The position numbers and the translations under genes are program-made. The notes under the pieces were generated by a model that saw nothing but the letters and a program-made list of their open reading frames with translations, was not told the DNA's origin and did not search any database. Shown here piece by piece: positions 1 to 12,273 of a DNA stretch of 64,000 bases. Within the stretch, counting starts at the first letter, position 1; the number at the start of each line of letters is the position of its first letter. This DNA comes from Rhipicephalus microplus (Eukaryota; Arthropoda; Arachnida; Ixodida; Ixodidae). The stretch is from NCBI RefSeq assembly GCF_043290135.1, contig NC_134701.1, forward strand, positions 32,267,501 through 32,331,500, read 5' to 3'.

Positions 1-2762
1 TAGTCGAAATGGGCCAGCACATTACTGGAACTTAAGAAAGATGTTAGCAAAACTGTTGCACCTACACTTGAAGCTCCCGCGATCGATAGCCATCTCTTGC
101 AGTTATGGGATGCCAGGTGCCAACTCACACGACGCTGTGACGACAAAGAATTATTCGCCGACTCAAGACACGTATTGCCACCCTCACTGCTAAGGCAGAG
201 ACATACGCAATAGCACTCACTAAAGAAAATTGGTTCTCGAAATGCGACTCCCTTACGGGGTCTCTTCATACGAAATCTGCCTGAAACTTTCTGCGTCACC
301 TCATTTACCCACATTCTACCAGAGGCACGAACCGAAGAAGCCTTAAGAGGCTTATACCGGCTTCCCTGGCAACAATGCGGACTTACTCGGTGCCCTACAG
401 TCGAAGTATGTCAACACTGCGCGGGACCACGCATCCATACCCTTTTATGACAGCCCCAATAATCCAGAACATTCAAAGGCGTTTACGGTCGTCGAAATTA
501 AAGTGGTAATCCAAAGCATGAGGAAAGGTACCACCCCGCGGCCCGATCAGGTATTGATAGGGCTGCTCTCTAACCTAAGCGATGACATGACTCAGTTGCT
601 AGTAGATGAAATGAACCAGTACTGGGCCGCCGGAACGCTACCCCTAGAGTAGAAATCGGCCGAGCTTACTTTCATCCCGAAAGCCGGCAAAGCGCTCAAT
701 CGTGATAACCTCCCTCCCATATCCCTTACGTCATGTGCTGGTAAAGTGATGGAGACGGCCATACAAATAAGGCTAAGCGATTATCTAAAAGAACAGAACC
801 TCTTGCCTGACACTATGTACGGCTATCGTCCCCATTTGTCAGCGCAGGGCATCATTCTCCAACTAAAACACGAGATTGTCAACTTAACCAGCGGCACCAC
901 TCAGGCGGCAAGGGCCATTTTCGCAGTTGATTTCAAGGGTGCCTTTGAAAACGTTCGGCACTTTTATATCTTGGAAAACTTACGGGAACTCAGGTGCGGT
1001 TCAAAATTATATGCACATGTGCGAGACTTCCTTACAGAAAGTCACTATCCGCATAGGGGACCTTAAATCTCAACCCATCATCACGGGTGATTTCGGTAGT
1101 CTCCTAGGGGATGTACTTTCTCCGCTTCTTTTCAATATCACAATGATGCGCCTCCTGGAGGCCCTAAATGAAATTTAGCAAGTACGCACCGCCATATATG
1201 CTGATGACGTCACAATTTAGAGCCAGTCTGGTAACCTGGGTCAGATAGAAGCCTTCCAACAGGCCGCCCACATCGTAGAAAAGATAGGGCGCAAGAGTGG
1301 TCTGGAGTGCTTTCCCACCAAATCAGAAATCCTAGCATGTAGAAATAAGGCATCTGACAATATATCTTTCAACGTACAATTCAATGGAACGCGAATAAAG
1401 AGGTTGAAACCATCCGATTTCTGGGAGCCCACTTCAATAATCGGGGTAACAACTGATTTGCTCTACATAAACTAAAAAAGTCCTGGCTACAAATCTCTCA
1501 CGTGATTAGTCGGGTAGCTAACCGACGACGAGAGATAAAGGAACACGATATTTGTTATCAGCCACATAACCTATAGCTTTACTTACATGAGGGTCTTGAA
1601 AGCAGATGAGCCCAAAGTAGACAGAGACATACGTGGGACTCTCAAGAAGACTCTGAACCTTCTTTCTTGGACCTTCACGGAACGCCTGCTTGAATAGGGG
1701 CTCCACAATACCGTATCAGAACTATTCCATGCACACCTAACGAATCAAGTCATGCGCCTCGCCATCACTTAAACGGGATAGAAAACACTATCAGAACTTG
1801 GTATCGAAGCCTCCACTGAGAGAAAAGGAAAACAACGTAACCCACATGAATGGAGGCAGGACTTCATCATCTAACCACTTCCACACAACATGCATCCTCA
1901 GTTACACGAACATCGACGTCGGGAACGGGCAAAAGTTCACAACTACTCACATACTGAAGGCACCTTTGTCGATGCAGCTGGACCAGTGAACGACAAGTAC
2001 ACAGCAAGTGTCATTCATTGTGAAAAGCAGGTTGATTGTATATCAGACACAGACACAGAAATCACCCTCGCCCTACGAAACCCAAGGTCCATTTTCTGTC
2101 TAACAGATTCAAAAGCAGCCCACCAAAATTTTGTAAAGGCTACATTGGCTTCATTGCGCATCGACTTCTTACACAACTCTCGTCCTCACGCTCAGAGGGT
2201 GAATGAAAGCAGCTGATATGGATACCCGGCCACTGCGGAGTTAGAGGCAAGGAGTTCGCTCACGCCTCGGCCCGAGAATTGCTCTTCCGGACATCCGACC
2301 CCGGCATATTGCACCCACCCTCGGCTATGTGTACGGACCCATTCCTAACATACACAGATATTCTAGAACATCAAAGACTTGAAAGACGGAAACTTCCGCC
2401 TCCGGGGCCAAAGCTCAGCAAAGAATCTCAGGTAGCGTGGCGTCGCCTGCAGACCTTGTCTTACCCCAATCCATACATACTGTCCAAGATAGATCCCGAC
2501 ACATACGCACCGCAGTGGAGGTTCTGCATCAATAAAACAGCCACCCTGTACTACATGGTATTGGAATGCCCACACGATCCACCTCTACAACCAAGAGCAC
2601 AGCACAACACTCTGGAGGCACTGTCCAGCTCAGATCCGAAGACCCAAAAGGCCCTCGTGAGACGAGCGAGGACAGCGGCCCGTGCCAATAGGATCCCGGA
2701 CTGAGGAGCCCACTCACCGACAGACTTTCTTCAGTCGCAAATAAATGTTTTATTCTCTCTCG
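1..2762 (+). mobile_element. I-clade-like non-LTR retrotransposon (LINE-A), 5' end outside window
   Basis: One decayed ORF2 can be followed through several frames: a linker region before 700, reverse transcriptase around 700-1250, an RNase H-like region around 1950-2280, and a C-terminal tail ending at the stop near 2704. A short 3' UTR follows, with AATAAATG and a TTCTCTCTC-type end at about 2740-2762. The combination of RT and RNase H in one ORF is typical of I-clade LINEs. The 3' end abuts the stop codon of the minus-strand LINE that starts at 2763. LINE-A therefore probably inserted into that element's 3' UTR, the rest of which would lie beyond the left edge of the window. Confidence 0.8.
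300..2704 (+). pseudogene. LINE-A ORF2 (RT, RNase H, C-terminal domain), broken
   Basis: RT palm blocks are seen at 700-1066 (a stretch ending in SLTSCAGKVME, then AVDFKGAFENV for motif A) and 1090-1210 (SPLLFNITMMRLL for motif B, then YADDVT for the catalytic motif at about 1198-1212). An RNase H segment with CLTDSKAAHQN lies at 2098-2130, followed by IPGHCGVRGKEFAHA at about 2220-2270. The C-terminal tail is open from 2279 to 2704. Many frameshifts and stops separate these blocks, so no functional protein is possible. The clade call comes from the order of domains; the exact family cannot be fixed by eye. Confidence 0.8.
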
Positions 2763-5378
2763 TCATTTTGTATCGACATTCTTCATGTACAAGTAGCTGA
2801 AAACGTTCCTAGCACAACGCTCCTCCTTCATTTCTCTCAATCGCTTCTCAAATTTTATCTTGCTGCTAGCTTCCCTGCCCTGAAATGATGTCCATCCCAT
2901 ATCACCTTGTACTCCCTGATTTGGTGTATTCCCGTGAGCTCCTAAAGCAAGCCTACCCATTACACGTTGCTTAATTTCTAATCTTGCTTGAACTTCTGAT
3001 CTCATGCACAAGACCGCATTGCCGAACGTCAGCCCAGGAATCATGACCATTTTCCATATTCCTCTCACATTATCATACATATTGTAATTCCACAGTGCCC
3101 TGTTTTTCATCTCCACTGCATTCCTGTTACCTTTAGTCGTCACGTATATTTCATGTTGCCTAAGGTACTTCGGCCTCATTGCTTTTACATACGCCCAGAT
3201 ATTTGTATTTATCTGTTATCTCTAGCGTGACCTCCTGGATCCTAAGCTCACTACCTTCAGTATCATTAAAAATCAAGACTGCTGATTTTTCCTTACTAAA
3301 TCTGAAATCTAACCTATCTCTCTCATTACTGCAGATGTCCATCAATTGCTGCGAATATTCCTTGCTGTCGCCCAATAGCACTATATCATCTGCGTAAATC
3401 ACTGCTCGTAGTGCCTGTTCAGTGATTTTTCCTTTTTTGATGAAAGAGAGGTTGAAGCCCAGTCCACTTTCCTCTAATTTGGCCTCTAATCCTTGTAGGT
3501 ACATCTTGAATAACAAGGGTGATGAAGGACACCTTTGCCTAAGCCCGCGTTTTACCTCTGGAGGCTTGGATACCCATTTCCACCCTTTATAACTGCCTTG
3601 CTAACTTTATAGATATCCTTTAGAAGATTAGTGATTCCACCTTCCACACCTAGTGTGTCCAGTATTCCGCACAAGTTCTCTTGAGCCCCGTCATCGTACG
3701 CTCCCTATATACCCAAAAATGCTAACCATAGGGGCCTGTGTTCCTTTTCTGCTGTTTCGATGCACTGCTTCAGTGAGAACAGATGGTCTTCCAACCTCCT
3801 GTGTTTCCGAAACCCATTATGCAGTTCCCCCTGCACCCCCTCATCCTCTATCCGGTCAGCCTGTAGACCACTGATGTCGCTCTTATAGGACGGTAGTTGT
3901 TAGTGTCAGCTTTGTCCCTCGTTCTTTTATAGATCATGCTCATCCTGCTAAGTTTCTCTCCATCACGGACTTCACCATCAATTATTATTTTGCTCACTGC
4001 TTCTATCATAGCCTGCTTAGACTTCGGACCTGATGCCTTTATCAGCATAGTTAGAATGCCATCTGGGCCTGTTAATGTACTACTAGGAACCCTCTTCTCA
4101 GCCCTCTCCCATTCTCGTTGAGAAAATGGAGCCATTGCGCCACTCGATTCATCCTTGTCTATTGTGGTGGATAAAGCACTTTTTGTTGAAATTTTTCTTT
4201 CACTCTTGTTCTTATATATTCAATAACTTCGTCCCCTTCTAGCCTAGCATTGTGAGCTGTACTTATAAACCTCTGCTCTAGGCTCGTCTCCTTTTTTAGG
4301 GATTTTAAATGGTTCCAAAGTTTTGCAGCTGCCTCTGTATCCTTTTTATGTACTTCTGCCAGCCACTCAGATCCCTTTCTTCTAATTCTTTCGTTGATCG
4401 GAAGGGATGTATCCCTTCTACAGCTTGAAAGATTTCCCAATTTTTTTCAACATCATCTGTCGGTTCACCCCACTGCTTAGCATATCTGCGTTCCCTATGT
4501 TTTGCTATGGCTCTCTTAACTTCCTCATCCCACCAACTCTTGGGTTTTTGTCTTCTTTTCCGGGGTGACTTGTCACGTGCCTTAGCAAGCTCTAGCTGAA
4601 ACAGTCTAATTTGATTCTTGTATGCCCACACTGTAATATTATCCTGAGTGATTACTTTCTCAATTTGTTTAGTAACTATTTCTATTTGCCTTGTTGAATA
4701 AAAATTTTCCTGTAGTTGCTCATCTTGTCTCCTTTCCACTTTCCCTGCTCTTCCAAAACTTAGCTTGATACGTTTGTGATCACTACCCAGACTTCTGGAG
4801 CAACCTTCATGTATGTGCATTCCCCTGAGCTTATTATACATCCTATGTGACATCAGTGTGTAATCTATCGTCGACGGCAGCCATCCTACCTCCCATGTTA
4901 TTTGCCCTTCACACTTCCTAGCACTGCTGTAAATGATCAAATCAGGCCTATCACGTATATCCATGATCATTTTGCCTGTTGGGTCGGTATACCCATCAAT
5001 ATCTTCTATCTGCGCATTCATACCTCCTAGTTTAAATATCTCGTGCTCTCCTCCTAATTCCTCAAAGTCCTTTGATATACACTCCACCATTGCCTGGTTT
5101 TCCTCTCTAGCCTTTGCTCCCATCCACAAGTCCACCAAACCAAGGAATGTCATCTGTCCAGCTACTTTCCCTCTTAACCATAAATTTTTCATACATCCTT
5201 GTTTGACTCTTTGCCAACCCATGCTCTTATGTAGAAATGCACCAATTCCACGCCCCTTTTTGCTGCCTTCTGTTCTATCGCAATATTCCCGTACGTAATC
5301 CGGATTGCAAGGTGGTTGCTCCATGTCCCGAAGATGTGTCTCCATAACCCCATATACCATCAGCTCCTCCTGCCTCAA
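2763..5378 (-). pseudogene. LINE-B1 ORF2: endonuclease and reverse transcriptase, frameshifted
   Basis: The endonuclease part (5378-4305, 357 codons open) shows MET-H near the start, GGMNAQ as the GDxN-like block, and the terminal SDHKRIKL block, so the APE-type fold is recognisable. Reverse transcriptase follows: KNY/NNYRPI at about 3890, and a catalytic YADDIVLL at about 3380-3400 inside 3516-3160. A C-terminal region occupies 3179-2763 and ends in a TGA at 2765-2763. At least three frame breaks separate the blocks. The start codon is uncertain, because the endonuclease frame may begin upstream of 5378. Confidence 0.8.
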
Positions 5379-5534
5379 CTGCTCTTCTATCTCTTCCCAC
5401 TTTAACCTAGCTTTGCCTACTCATGTTATTATAGCCCATGTCTGACTTAGCGTAGCCATGGTGCTTACGCCAATTTCTTCTACAACGTGCCCCATGTGGC
5501 TTGAATATTTGTGCCTCTTCAGAACTGTCTTTGG

Positions 5535-6727
5535 CTACACTGTTGAACTGAGGGCTCTGCGTCCCCCTAAAAAAGCTGTGGCTTGACGACCCATCCAATT
5601 ACCAACCCTCCTGCCCGTCGCACCACTGTAGTGAATGCTATCCTGTGCAAAGGGGTGAGCACTGGGCTCGTACACGTCTTGGTTAACTTCCATTACGCTG
5701 TGTCCGAGTTGCCGGCTCATACCCTTGATCACACAGTGTGCCTCCACTACCCTCCTTTCAATCCCACGAGACTGCCCCCAGACCTCTGGGGCTGTGCATA
5801 TGGTCACATGCACACTCACAGAGGCGTCTTGGAGCTTACGCATCCCATCCTCTAACTGTTTTTGAAGGTTCCGCTTCTTGCCCTTCAGCACATCATTGAG
5901 GTCAGCATGAATAATGACGAGATTTTCGCCCACCATGCGGTCCTATACAACCTCCTGAGCTTTGGCCAGTGCATTCACCATGCTCTTCCTTCCCTGACTG
6001 GACCTCTACCTTCACTGTCCGATCTTCCTTCACTGTCGTCAAGACGCCATTCCTAACCCTGGCCACGTTAGAGTCCCCCACCACTAGGACCCTTCTACGC
6101 TCCAATCGCTGGCTTCCTGTTTGTGATGGCACCCCTGTTTGATTCAGCTGTTTCCCTTTCTGCCATCTGCCCTGTGTTCCTGCCCTGCTCGAAGACTGCC
6201 GCGCCACCGAGCTGTATGTTATTGGAGCCTCTGTGCTGTGGCCAGACACTGCGGCCCCCGGACACCTTTTCTCGCCTGTTCCTTGCCGCCTGTCGCCTTC
6301 TCGGCTACCCAAGGCTTCCGTCTCACACCGCTCGGAGCCGGGGCAAAGCGCCATTAGCTCCTTTACCCGCTGCTCGAGTTTAGTCCGCCCTTCCCGTTCT
6401 TTTCGATGGTCTCCCTTCATTTGCTCTAATAGGCTGGCGGTAGCCTTCTCCTGCTCACGCGACGCTCCGAGCTGTTTTGGAGTTCTATCCTCTGTTCCCG
6501 TTCCACCTTAGCTCCCCCTGAAGCCCCTCGATGCAAGGCTCCATCTGCTGCACGGCAGCCTTCAGTGCCTCACACAGCCTGCACACGAAACTCGCCTTCT
6601 GCGCGTCGGCCAAACTCGATAATTCTGTCTCGTCAAAGTAGCACCAACGCTTCCATTCTTCGCATATCACCAGCTCACTCTCGCCCATGGTTTTCCTAGC
6701 CTCCTTAGCCATCGCCCGCCCGACCAT
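5535..6727 (-). pseudogene. LINE-B1 ORF1 with SGNH esterase-like domain
   Basis: The N-terminal piece (6727-6485) includes a Cys/Trp-rich stretch (CEEWKRWCYF) and a CRLC motif. The middle piece (6420-5902) is basic and coiled-coil-like and carries VLVVGDSNVARV, the nucleophile block of SGNH esterases. The last piece (5936-5535) carries HADLNDVL, corresponding to the GxND block, and DSIHYS, corresponding to the catalytic Asp-x-x-His block. Together they give an esterase domain split by frameshifts. In LINEs such ORF1 proteins bind the element RNA and possibly lipids; that role is known for the family and is not shown here. Confidence 0.75.
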
Positions 6728-7228
6728 CGAACCGAGCGCTCGACTGGCCTAAGTTCAACCCTAATACCGCTATCCAGCCGCCTCCACTAACTCTCCGACC
6801 ACTACAACTGTTTGATGCTGCCGCACACACCACACACACACTTATTCAATTTCGCTAGTGGCCTCTGACTAGGTCCACTTCGTGTTGGGCTCTAGCTGTT
6901 TAACAACTAACCGGGCGCACCGAACTTCTTCAGAACCCCGTTCACGTGGTCAACGTCACTGCAACATTGGCCGTGTCGCACACCTACAGTACTCGCAACG
7001 CAAGTGATTGATTAGGAAAAAATCAATGGTGTGCACAAACACGAACAAATAAGGGAAAACGTATCTCTCGTTGCGCGCTGCTTCTGCACGAACCGACCTG
7101 CTCGACCTTGCACCACCTTCACGACTTTCTGAACCTTGCACGACCTGCTCGACTTGCACGCATGACTTCCGGGATTTTCGCAAACAAAAAAGACTACGTG
7201 CTGTCCTTCGCCTGCTATCGCTGCTCAC

Positions 7229-8720
7229 TGGCTCACTTTAAAAAATGAAAAACTGAAAGTAAACGATCTTCGGTTAGCGAAAAATCACAAAGGTTTGAAT
7301 AGTGGTAAATCAGCGATGTTTTGTCTGAGTTTTCAGTGTTCCTCCTGACACTAAATACGAAAGCCATTGACGAGTAACATTAATTAAAGAGATCACGAGG
7401 TGTGCAGAAACCAACAGGTGAACGTGTTGATATTTGGGATACATATGTATATTCCTGTACAACTGATATTTCGAGCATATATCTTATATTTATGGCTGAC
7501 CTTAGCGAAAATAAATGATGCAAACCAATGCTTGTGTTTTACGGGCACATCAATAAGTGATCCGTGCGCTTTTTGTTGTGTTAAGCTTTTGCGTCATTGG
7601 TGCCTGCATGGTTTTCAACTCTCTTAACGACAGATAAACAGCAAAAGTAAAACGCGCCGGTTGTCTGTTCTTTTGATGAAGTCGCATTGGGATACACATA
7701 TACTTTTCTTGTACAACTGAGTTTTGTAAACGTATACGTTTTGTCATTTAAAACCATATTTAGGGGTGCACACTTTGTACACACGACCGATGGTCTCTAG
7801 CGTTCATTGTAGAGATGGCTTGGCACGGAACAGTTCTTAAGATGGGACTTAGAGTAAGAATGCCAGATACGTCATGACCATTCCAGTAGTGTACCAGCCA
7901 CACCTGTCCTTTTCAGTTGTGGAGGTAGCCTCCCGGAATCGGTTTTGCTATCAACGGCACAGTGCACAAGGTGATTGCTGTGCGCGCGGCTGCTGACCCG
8001 CAGACCGACGTCGATTTCAATGATGAAGGCCAGCGTTCTTGGATGTAGGCGCTAAGAACCACAGGTGGTCATAATTTGCGGAGTGCTATACTGAATAGGG
8101 CGAGCCTCACGCGGTATATAGTTTTACCATGCAAAACCTTTAATGTTGTTGTTGTTGTTGTTCTCAAAATGCGTTAGTTTTTTGGGACGCGCGGCCCGAA
8201 ATGGAGACATGGAATGATCCGTAGTTGCAAGGAAGCTACGGGAGTTTTCCTCGTCAGGCGTAAATGCGAGGTCTCGTAATCCTAAGTAGCATTCTATGCC
8301 AAAAGCAAGCAAGGCGTCGTGATTTGTTTTGCTTTCTTAGTGACGTGTATAAAAAACACGTAGCAAGCACTTTGTACCGGCTCATTCGTTGAACGCTTAA
8401 CCACATAAGCTGTGTTCAACTGGCGAAGAATTCGTAGGTATACAGCAAACAATGAATAAAAATTCTCAGTCAAAAGGTATATGTGCAGCCATGTGCCCCG
8501 TACATAAGTCATGCTCGAGTGCCCTAACCTCTGTCAGATCAATTTCTCTGTTTTGTTCACTATCAGTAATACATGCATTTACAGATACCGATTACAAAAA
8601 AATAGGTCGCTCTAAGTCACGTCACCAACCACCTATCACGAACTGTTGTCCGACAAGTAGTTGAGCGCTTTATAAATATTTACACCGTGTACTCAAAAAG
8701 CAGTCATTATATATGAATAT
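7229..8720. other. Stretch without a recognisable gene
   Basis: Apart from a degraded SINE piece near 7985-8095 and a (GTT)n tract near 8143-8162, I see no gene. The short open frames (7400-7784, 8124-8512, 8452-8664) overlap on both strands and show no recognisable domain. The (GTT)n tract read on the minus strand is an (AAC)n tail, so 8163-8310 may be the 3' end of an unidentified minus-strand retroelement. Confidence 0.5.
7985..8095 (+). mobile_element. Degraded Ruka-type SINE fragment
   Basis: The stretch GGCTGCTGACCCGCAG and, further on, AAGAACCACAGGTGGTC followed by ATTTGCGGAG match in order the anticodon-region and body segments of the intact SINE at 11294-11527. The pol III B box and the 3' end are not recognisable, so this is a relic. 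Confidence 0.5.
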
Positions 8721-8909
8721 TGTCGCGTGCTACAAAAGATCTTCAACTTGGAAGAACTGAGCCGGCGGGGAGACGCACCAAAAACTGGCAAGATGGCTGC
8801 TTTAATAATCAGCAGCAACCAACCAGAGCGCGCGCTGCCCCAGAACATCGTCTTCCATTCTCGCGGGCAGCCATGGCGTGCGGTCACCGTACCTACCGTC
8901 CAAGTGACA
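8721..8909 (-). repeat. 3' LTR of gypsy element 1
   Basis: This 189-bp copy has the same length as the LTR at 14379-14567 and differs by scattered substitutions. It begins TGTCGCGTGC and ends GTGACA when read on the plus strand. It is preceded by ATAT, which recurs directly after the other LTR. Confidence 0.9.
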
Positions 8910-8922
8910 TTATTCCCCATCT
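8910..8922 (-). other. Polypurine tract of gypsy element 1
   Basis: On the minus strand the 13 bases before the 3' LTR read AGATGGGGAATAA. They sit directly against TGTCACTTGG, the LTR start, as expected for the plus-strand primer of an LTR element. Confidence 0.65.
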
Positions 8923-9038
8923 GAAAAAAAAAATTGGGCATCACTCTGATGCTCGGAAAGTACAAAGGCAAAGTCGGGGCGCACAATTACAAAATACACG
9001 CATACAAAAATCAGAAATAAGGTTTATGTGCAGTCGCA

Positions 9039-10169
9039 CTACCGCGTGAAGTACGGCCTTTGTCGCACTACGTGCACGATCTCCGAGGAGTTCTTTCGCC
9101 GCCGAGGCGAGAAGGCACCGTCAGGCACTACCTCGTAGCCCACATCGCTCACGCGTCGCAACACTTTGTACGGTCTGATGTAGCGACTGAGCTGTTTTCC
9201 TGACAATCCCTGGCATCGGACTGGAGTGCACTTCCAAACTTGATCGCCTGGATGGTATTCAACTTGTCGATGGCGAGCGCTGTAGCAGCATGTGCCTGTA
9301 CTCTGTTGGTTAGTAATCTGTAGCCGTGCTAACTGGCGTGCTTCTTCGGCGTACTGGGTAAGCTGCACATCATCAGGAGTGATCAAAGCGTCGCTATTGT
9401 GTGGAAGCATCGCATCCAGCATGGTCTGGACCTCAAGTTCATGGACAAGATGGAAAGGCGTGAATCGCGTAGTTTCCTGAACGGAAGTATTGTACGCGAA
9501 TGTGACGTACGGTAGCACCTGGTCCCAGGTCTTATGCTGGACATCTACGTACATGGACAACATGTCAGCGATAGTCTTGTTGAGTCGCTCTGTCAAGCCG
9601 TTGCTCTGCGGATGATATGCCGTGGTCTCGTGATGGCTCGTGTAGCTGAGCTTGAATGCGTCATGAATCAGCGGGACTGTGAATGCTGTTCCTCTGTCTG
9701 TGATTACGCATGACAGGGCACCATGTCGAAGAACGATCTGGTCCATAAAAATTGCGCGTTGTAGTGCCTTTGTTTCGGCGTACTTCGTCAAATAGTCGGT
9801 GGCTACTACGATCCACTTGTTGCCGGCAGATGATAGTGGAAAAGGCCCCAGTAAATCCATTCCTATTTGATCAAATGGCGCTCTGGGTGGTTCTATTGGT
9901 TGAAGAAGCCCCGCGGGCTTTAGTGACGGGGATTTGCGCCGTTGACACTCCCGGCAGCTTTTCACGTATCGCTTAACTGATGCAGAAAGCTTAGGCCAGT
10001 AGTATGCTTGTCGAACTCGAGCGAGAGTTCGAGAGGAACCTAAGTGACCAGATGTGGGCTCATCGTGGCAGGCAAGAAGAATGTCGTCACGCATGTCAGT
10101 TGGCACAACTAGACGATAGGTGCTCTCATTGCCGTAGGAGTTTTTCTTATACAGGACCCCATCTCGCAA
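9039..10169 (-). CDS. Gypsy element 1 integrase, intact frame
   Basis: A 376-residue open frame encodes the integrase part of the polyprotein, which inserts the element's cDNA into the genome. The zinc-binding HHCC module uses H35, H42, C72 and C75. The catalytic core shows D105 (IGMDLLGPF), D158 (VITDRGTAF) and E194 (NGLTERLN), so the last two acidic residues are 35 residues apart, as expected for D,D35E enzymes. A C-terminal RPYKVLRRVSD segment corresponds to the GPY/F module. RNase H lies just upstream in another frame. The frame opens inside the polyprotein, so the Met used here is not a true translation start. Confidence 0.85.
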   Translation of the reverse strand: MRDGVLYKKNSYGNESTYRLVVPTDMRDDILLACHDEPTSGHLGSSRTLARVRQAYYWPKLSASVKRYVKSCRECQRRKSPSLKPAGLLQPIEPPRAPFDQIGMDLLGPFPLSSAGNKWIVVATDYLTKYAETKALQRAIFMDQIVLRHGALSCVITDRGTAFTVPLIHDAFKLSYTSHHETTAYHPQSNGLTERLNKTIADMLSMYVDVQHKTWDQVLPYVTFAYNTSVQETTRFTPFHLVHELEVQTMLDAMLPHNSDALITPDDVQLTQYAEEARQLARLQITNQQSTGTCCYSARHRQVEYHPGDQVWKCTPVRCQGLSGKQLSRYIRPYKVLRRVSDVGYEVVPDGAFSPRRRKNSSEIVHVVRQRPYFTR

Positions 10170-10257
10170 ACAGAACGATGACAGACCTCAAGAAATACAT
10201 CGAGCAGCGTCCTTCAAAGTTTTTGATAACTGCGCGAATTTCGTCGTCCGCGCGCTG

Positions 10258-10764
10258 TCATGTAAACCGATCCGTTGTAGTAAAGGCCCCAAGGAAACCA
10301 CTGTCACCATCGGCGTCGTGGCCACAAACGTCGACAGGTGCACGGGACAATGAATCAGCATCTTCGTGCTTGCGACCCGATTTGTAAGCGATCGTAAAAT
10401 CGTATTCCTCCAGATGAAGGTTCCATCGTGCCAGTCGCCTACACGGGTCCCGTAGGTTGTCTAACCAGCACAACGAATAATGGTCGGTCACTACCTTGAA
10501 GTGGCGTCCATAAAGGTAAGACCTAAATTTCATCGCAGCCTGTACAACAGCGAGGCACTGTTTCTCTGTCATGAAGTAGTTGACCTCGGTGCGGGAAAGA
10601 GTGCGGCTAGCGTATGCTGTCACTCGCTCTGTGCCCCTTAGGTGTTGGACGAGAACAGCACCAAGACCCACGTTGCTGGCGTCAGTATAAATTTCAGTAT
10701 CATCGTCTTGGTCAAAGTTAGCAAGGACTGGTGGTGTCTGCAAGCGCTCCCGTAGTACAGACAA
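10258..10764 (-). pseudogene. Gypsy element 1 RNase H and connection domain
   Basis: A 168-residue frame carries TDASNVGLGAVL (first catalytic Asp), TEKQCLAVV (catalytic Glu) and VVTDHYSLCWL (second Asp), followed by the long tail with ADSLSRAPVD that leads into integrase. This enzyme removes RNA from the RNA/DNA hybrid during reverse transcription. It is separated by frame breaks from the RT region at 10924-11640 and from the integrase frame. Confidence 0.85.
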
Positions 10765-10923
10765 AGGTGCGTCCTGTTCTTCCTCCCAGACGAGTGGAAC
10801 ATCTTCATGAGTGAGTCAAGTGAGCGGTTCAGCAATCGTAGAAAAATTGGCCATAAAGTGGCGATAGCACGCGCCGAGCCCTAGAAAGCGACATACTGCC
10901 TCTTTATCACGTGGAACAGGAAA

Positions 10924-11640
10924 CTAGGTTACGGCGGTACTTTTGTCAGGGTCTGGTCGAATACCATCTGCACTGACAACATGGTCGAGAAACTTAAGTT
11001 CCTTGTAACAAAAGTGGCATTTTTCTGGCTTCAGTGTCAGGTTAGCAGAGCGAAGCACTTCCAGCACATTTTGCAGACGCTTCAGGGGCTCCTCAAAGGT
11101 CGCAGAAAACACGACATCATCCAGATAAACTAGGCACGTGGGCCACTTTAGACCGGAAAGAACAGTGTCCATCATTCTCTGGAATGTCGCAGGTGCAGAA
11201 CAAAGGCCGAAGGGAAGCACGTTGAATTCATATAGGCCATCCGGTGTAATGAAGGTGTTTTTTTATGATCTCGTTTATCAACTTTTACCTGCCGCCCCGC
11301 CGTGGTGGTCTAGTGGCTAAGGTACTCGGCTGCTGACCCGCAGGGCGCGGGTTCGAATCCCGGCTGCGGCGGCTGCATTTCTGATGGAGGCGGAAATGTC
11401 GTAGGCCCGTGTGCTCAGATTTGGGTGCACGTTAAAGAACCCCAGGTGGTCTAAATTTCCGCAGCCCTCCAGTACGGCGTCTCTCATCATCATATAGTGG
11501 TTTTGGGGCGTTAAACTCCAGATATCAATCAACGTTGACCTGCCAGTAGCCACTTTTCAAGTCTATTGATGAAAAATACTTGGCCCGCGCAGTATGTCGA
11601 GGGAGTCGTCGATGCGGGGCAGCGAATAGACGTCTTTTTT
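10924..11640 (-). pseudogene. Gypsy element 1 reverse transcriptase, split by a Ruka SINE
   Basis: The 5' part on the minus strand (about 11640-11528) carries [12 protein letters not shown], the motif A block. The 3' part (11220-10924) carries MLPFGLCSAPATFQRMMD (motif B) and CLVYLDDVVF, the catalytic YLDD motif at about 11130-11115. A 234-bp SINE with a 17-bp target duplication sits between motifs A and B. Without the SINE the two halves fit together, so the SINE inserted into an existing RT gene. Confidence 0.85.
11294..11527 (+). mobile_element. Ruka-family tRNA-derived SINE inside gypsy RT
   Basis: The head carries a pol III A box (TGGTCTAGTGG) and B box (GGTTCGAATCC) about 40 bases apart. 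The body has the conserved segment CACGTTAAAGAACCCCAGG and ends in ATCAATCA-type repeats. The insertion is flanked by ATCAACTTTTACCTGCC (11277-11293) and ATCAACGTTGACCTGCC (11528-11544), a 17-bp duplication with two mismatches. The family name is from memory of the tick SINE literature and fits the whole length. Confidence 0.9.
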
Positions 11641-12068
11641 AGTCACACTGTTAAATTTCCTGTAGTCCTCGCAGAAGCGCAGCGATCCATCTTTTTTTTT
11701 TCACGTGCACGACAGGAGATGACCAGGCACTCTTCGAAAGTTGAATAACGTCATCTTTCAACATCACTTCGAGTTGAGCATTTATCACGTCCCATTCCTT
11801 TGCCTAAACGCGGTAAGGATGTTGTTTTATGTGCGAGGCGTCGTATACGTAATTATTCGGTGTTTGGTGATCAATGTCTGACAAACCTTCGAGGTGAACG
11901 CGAAACACTTTTTAAATTGATATAGCAGTTCACGTAGCCAGGTCTGTTGTTCCGAGAGGGTCGAGTTGACATCAACTTTTAGAAGTAGTGAAGTCACGTC
12001 GCTTGGTGTCGGTCGAAGACCGTCGTCGGTTAATGTAGATGCGAAGCATTCAGAAACGTCTGCGATAT

Positions 12069-12218
12069 TCTTACATATACATTTTTAGTTGATTTATGTT
12101 GCCTTCGTGATTTGCGCATCTGACACTTGTTTCTTTTCTTTGTCTTTTTTTCGTGTGTGTTATAAAATGTTGTACCCACCCCCTCTGTAATGCCCTACGG
12201 GCCCTGAGGGTATTCTAA

Positions 12219-12273
<55 letters not shown>

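Larger units (their letters stand above)
2763..7228 (-). mobile_element. CR1/L2-like LINE with esterase ORF1 (LINE-B1)
   Basis: This is an almost full-length two-ORF LINE on the minus strand. ORF1 lies at about 6727-5535 and ORF2 (apurinic endonuclease plus reverse transcriptase) at about 5378-2763. A GC-rich 5' leader reaches to about 7228. ORF1 carries a serine-esterase-type (SGNH) domain, a feature known from CR1-like LINEs. Frames are broken in several places. The 3' UTR is absent because LINE-A begins directly after the ORF2 stop. A second, more decayed copy of the same family lies on the plus strand at 32.3-35.16 kb. Confidence 0.8.
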
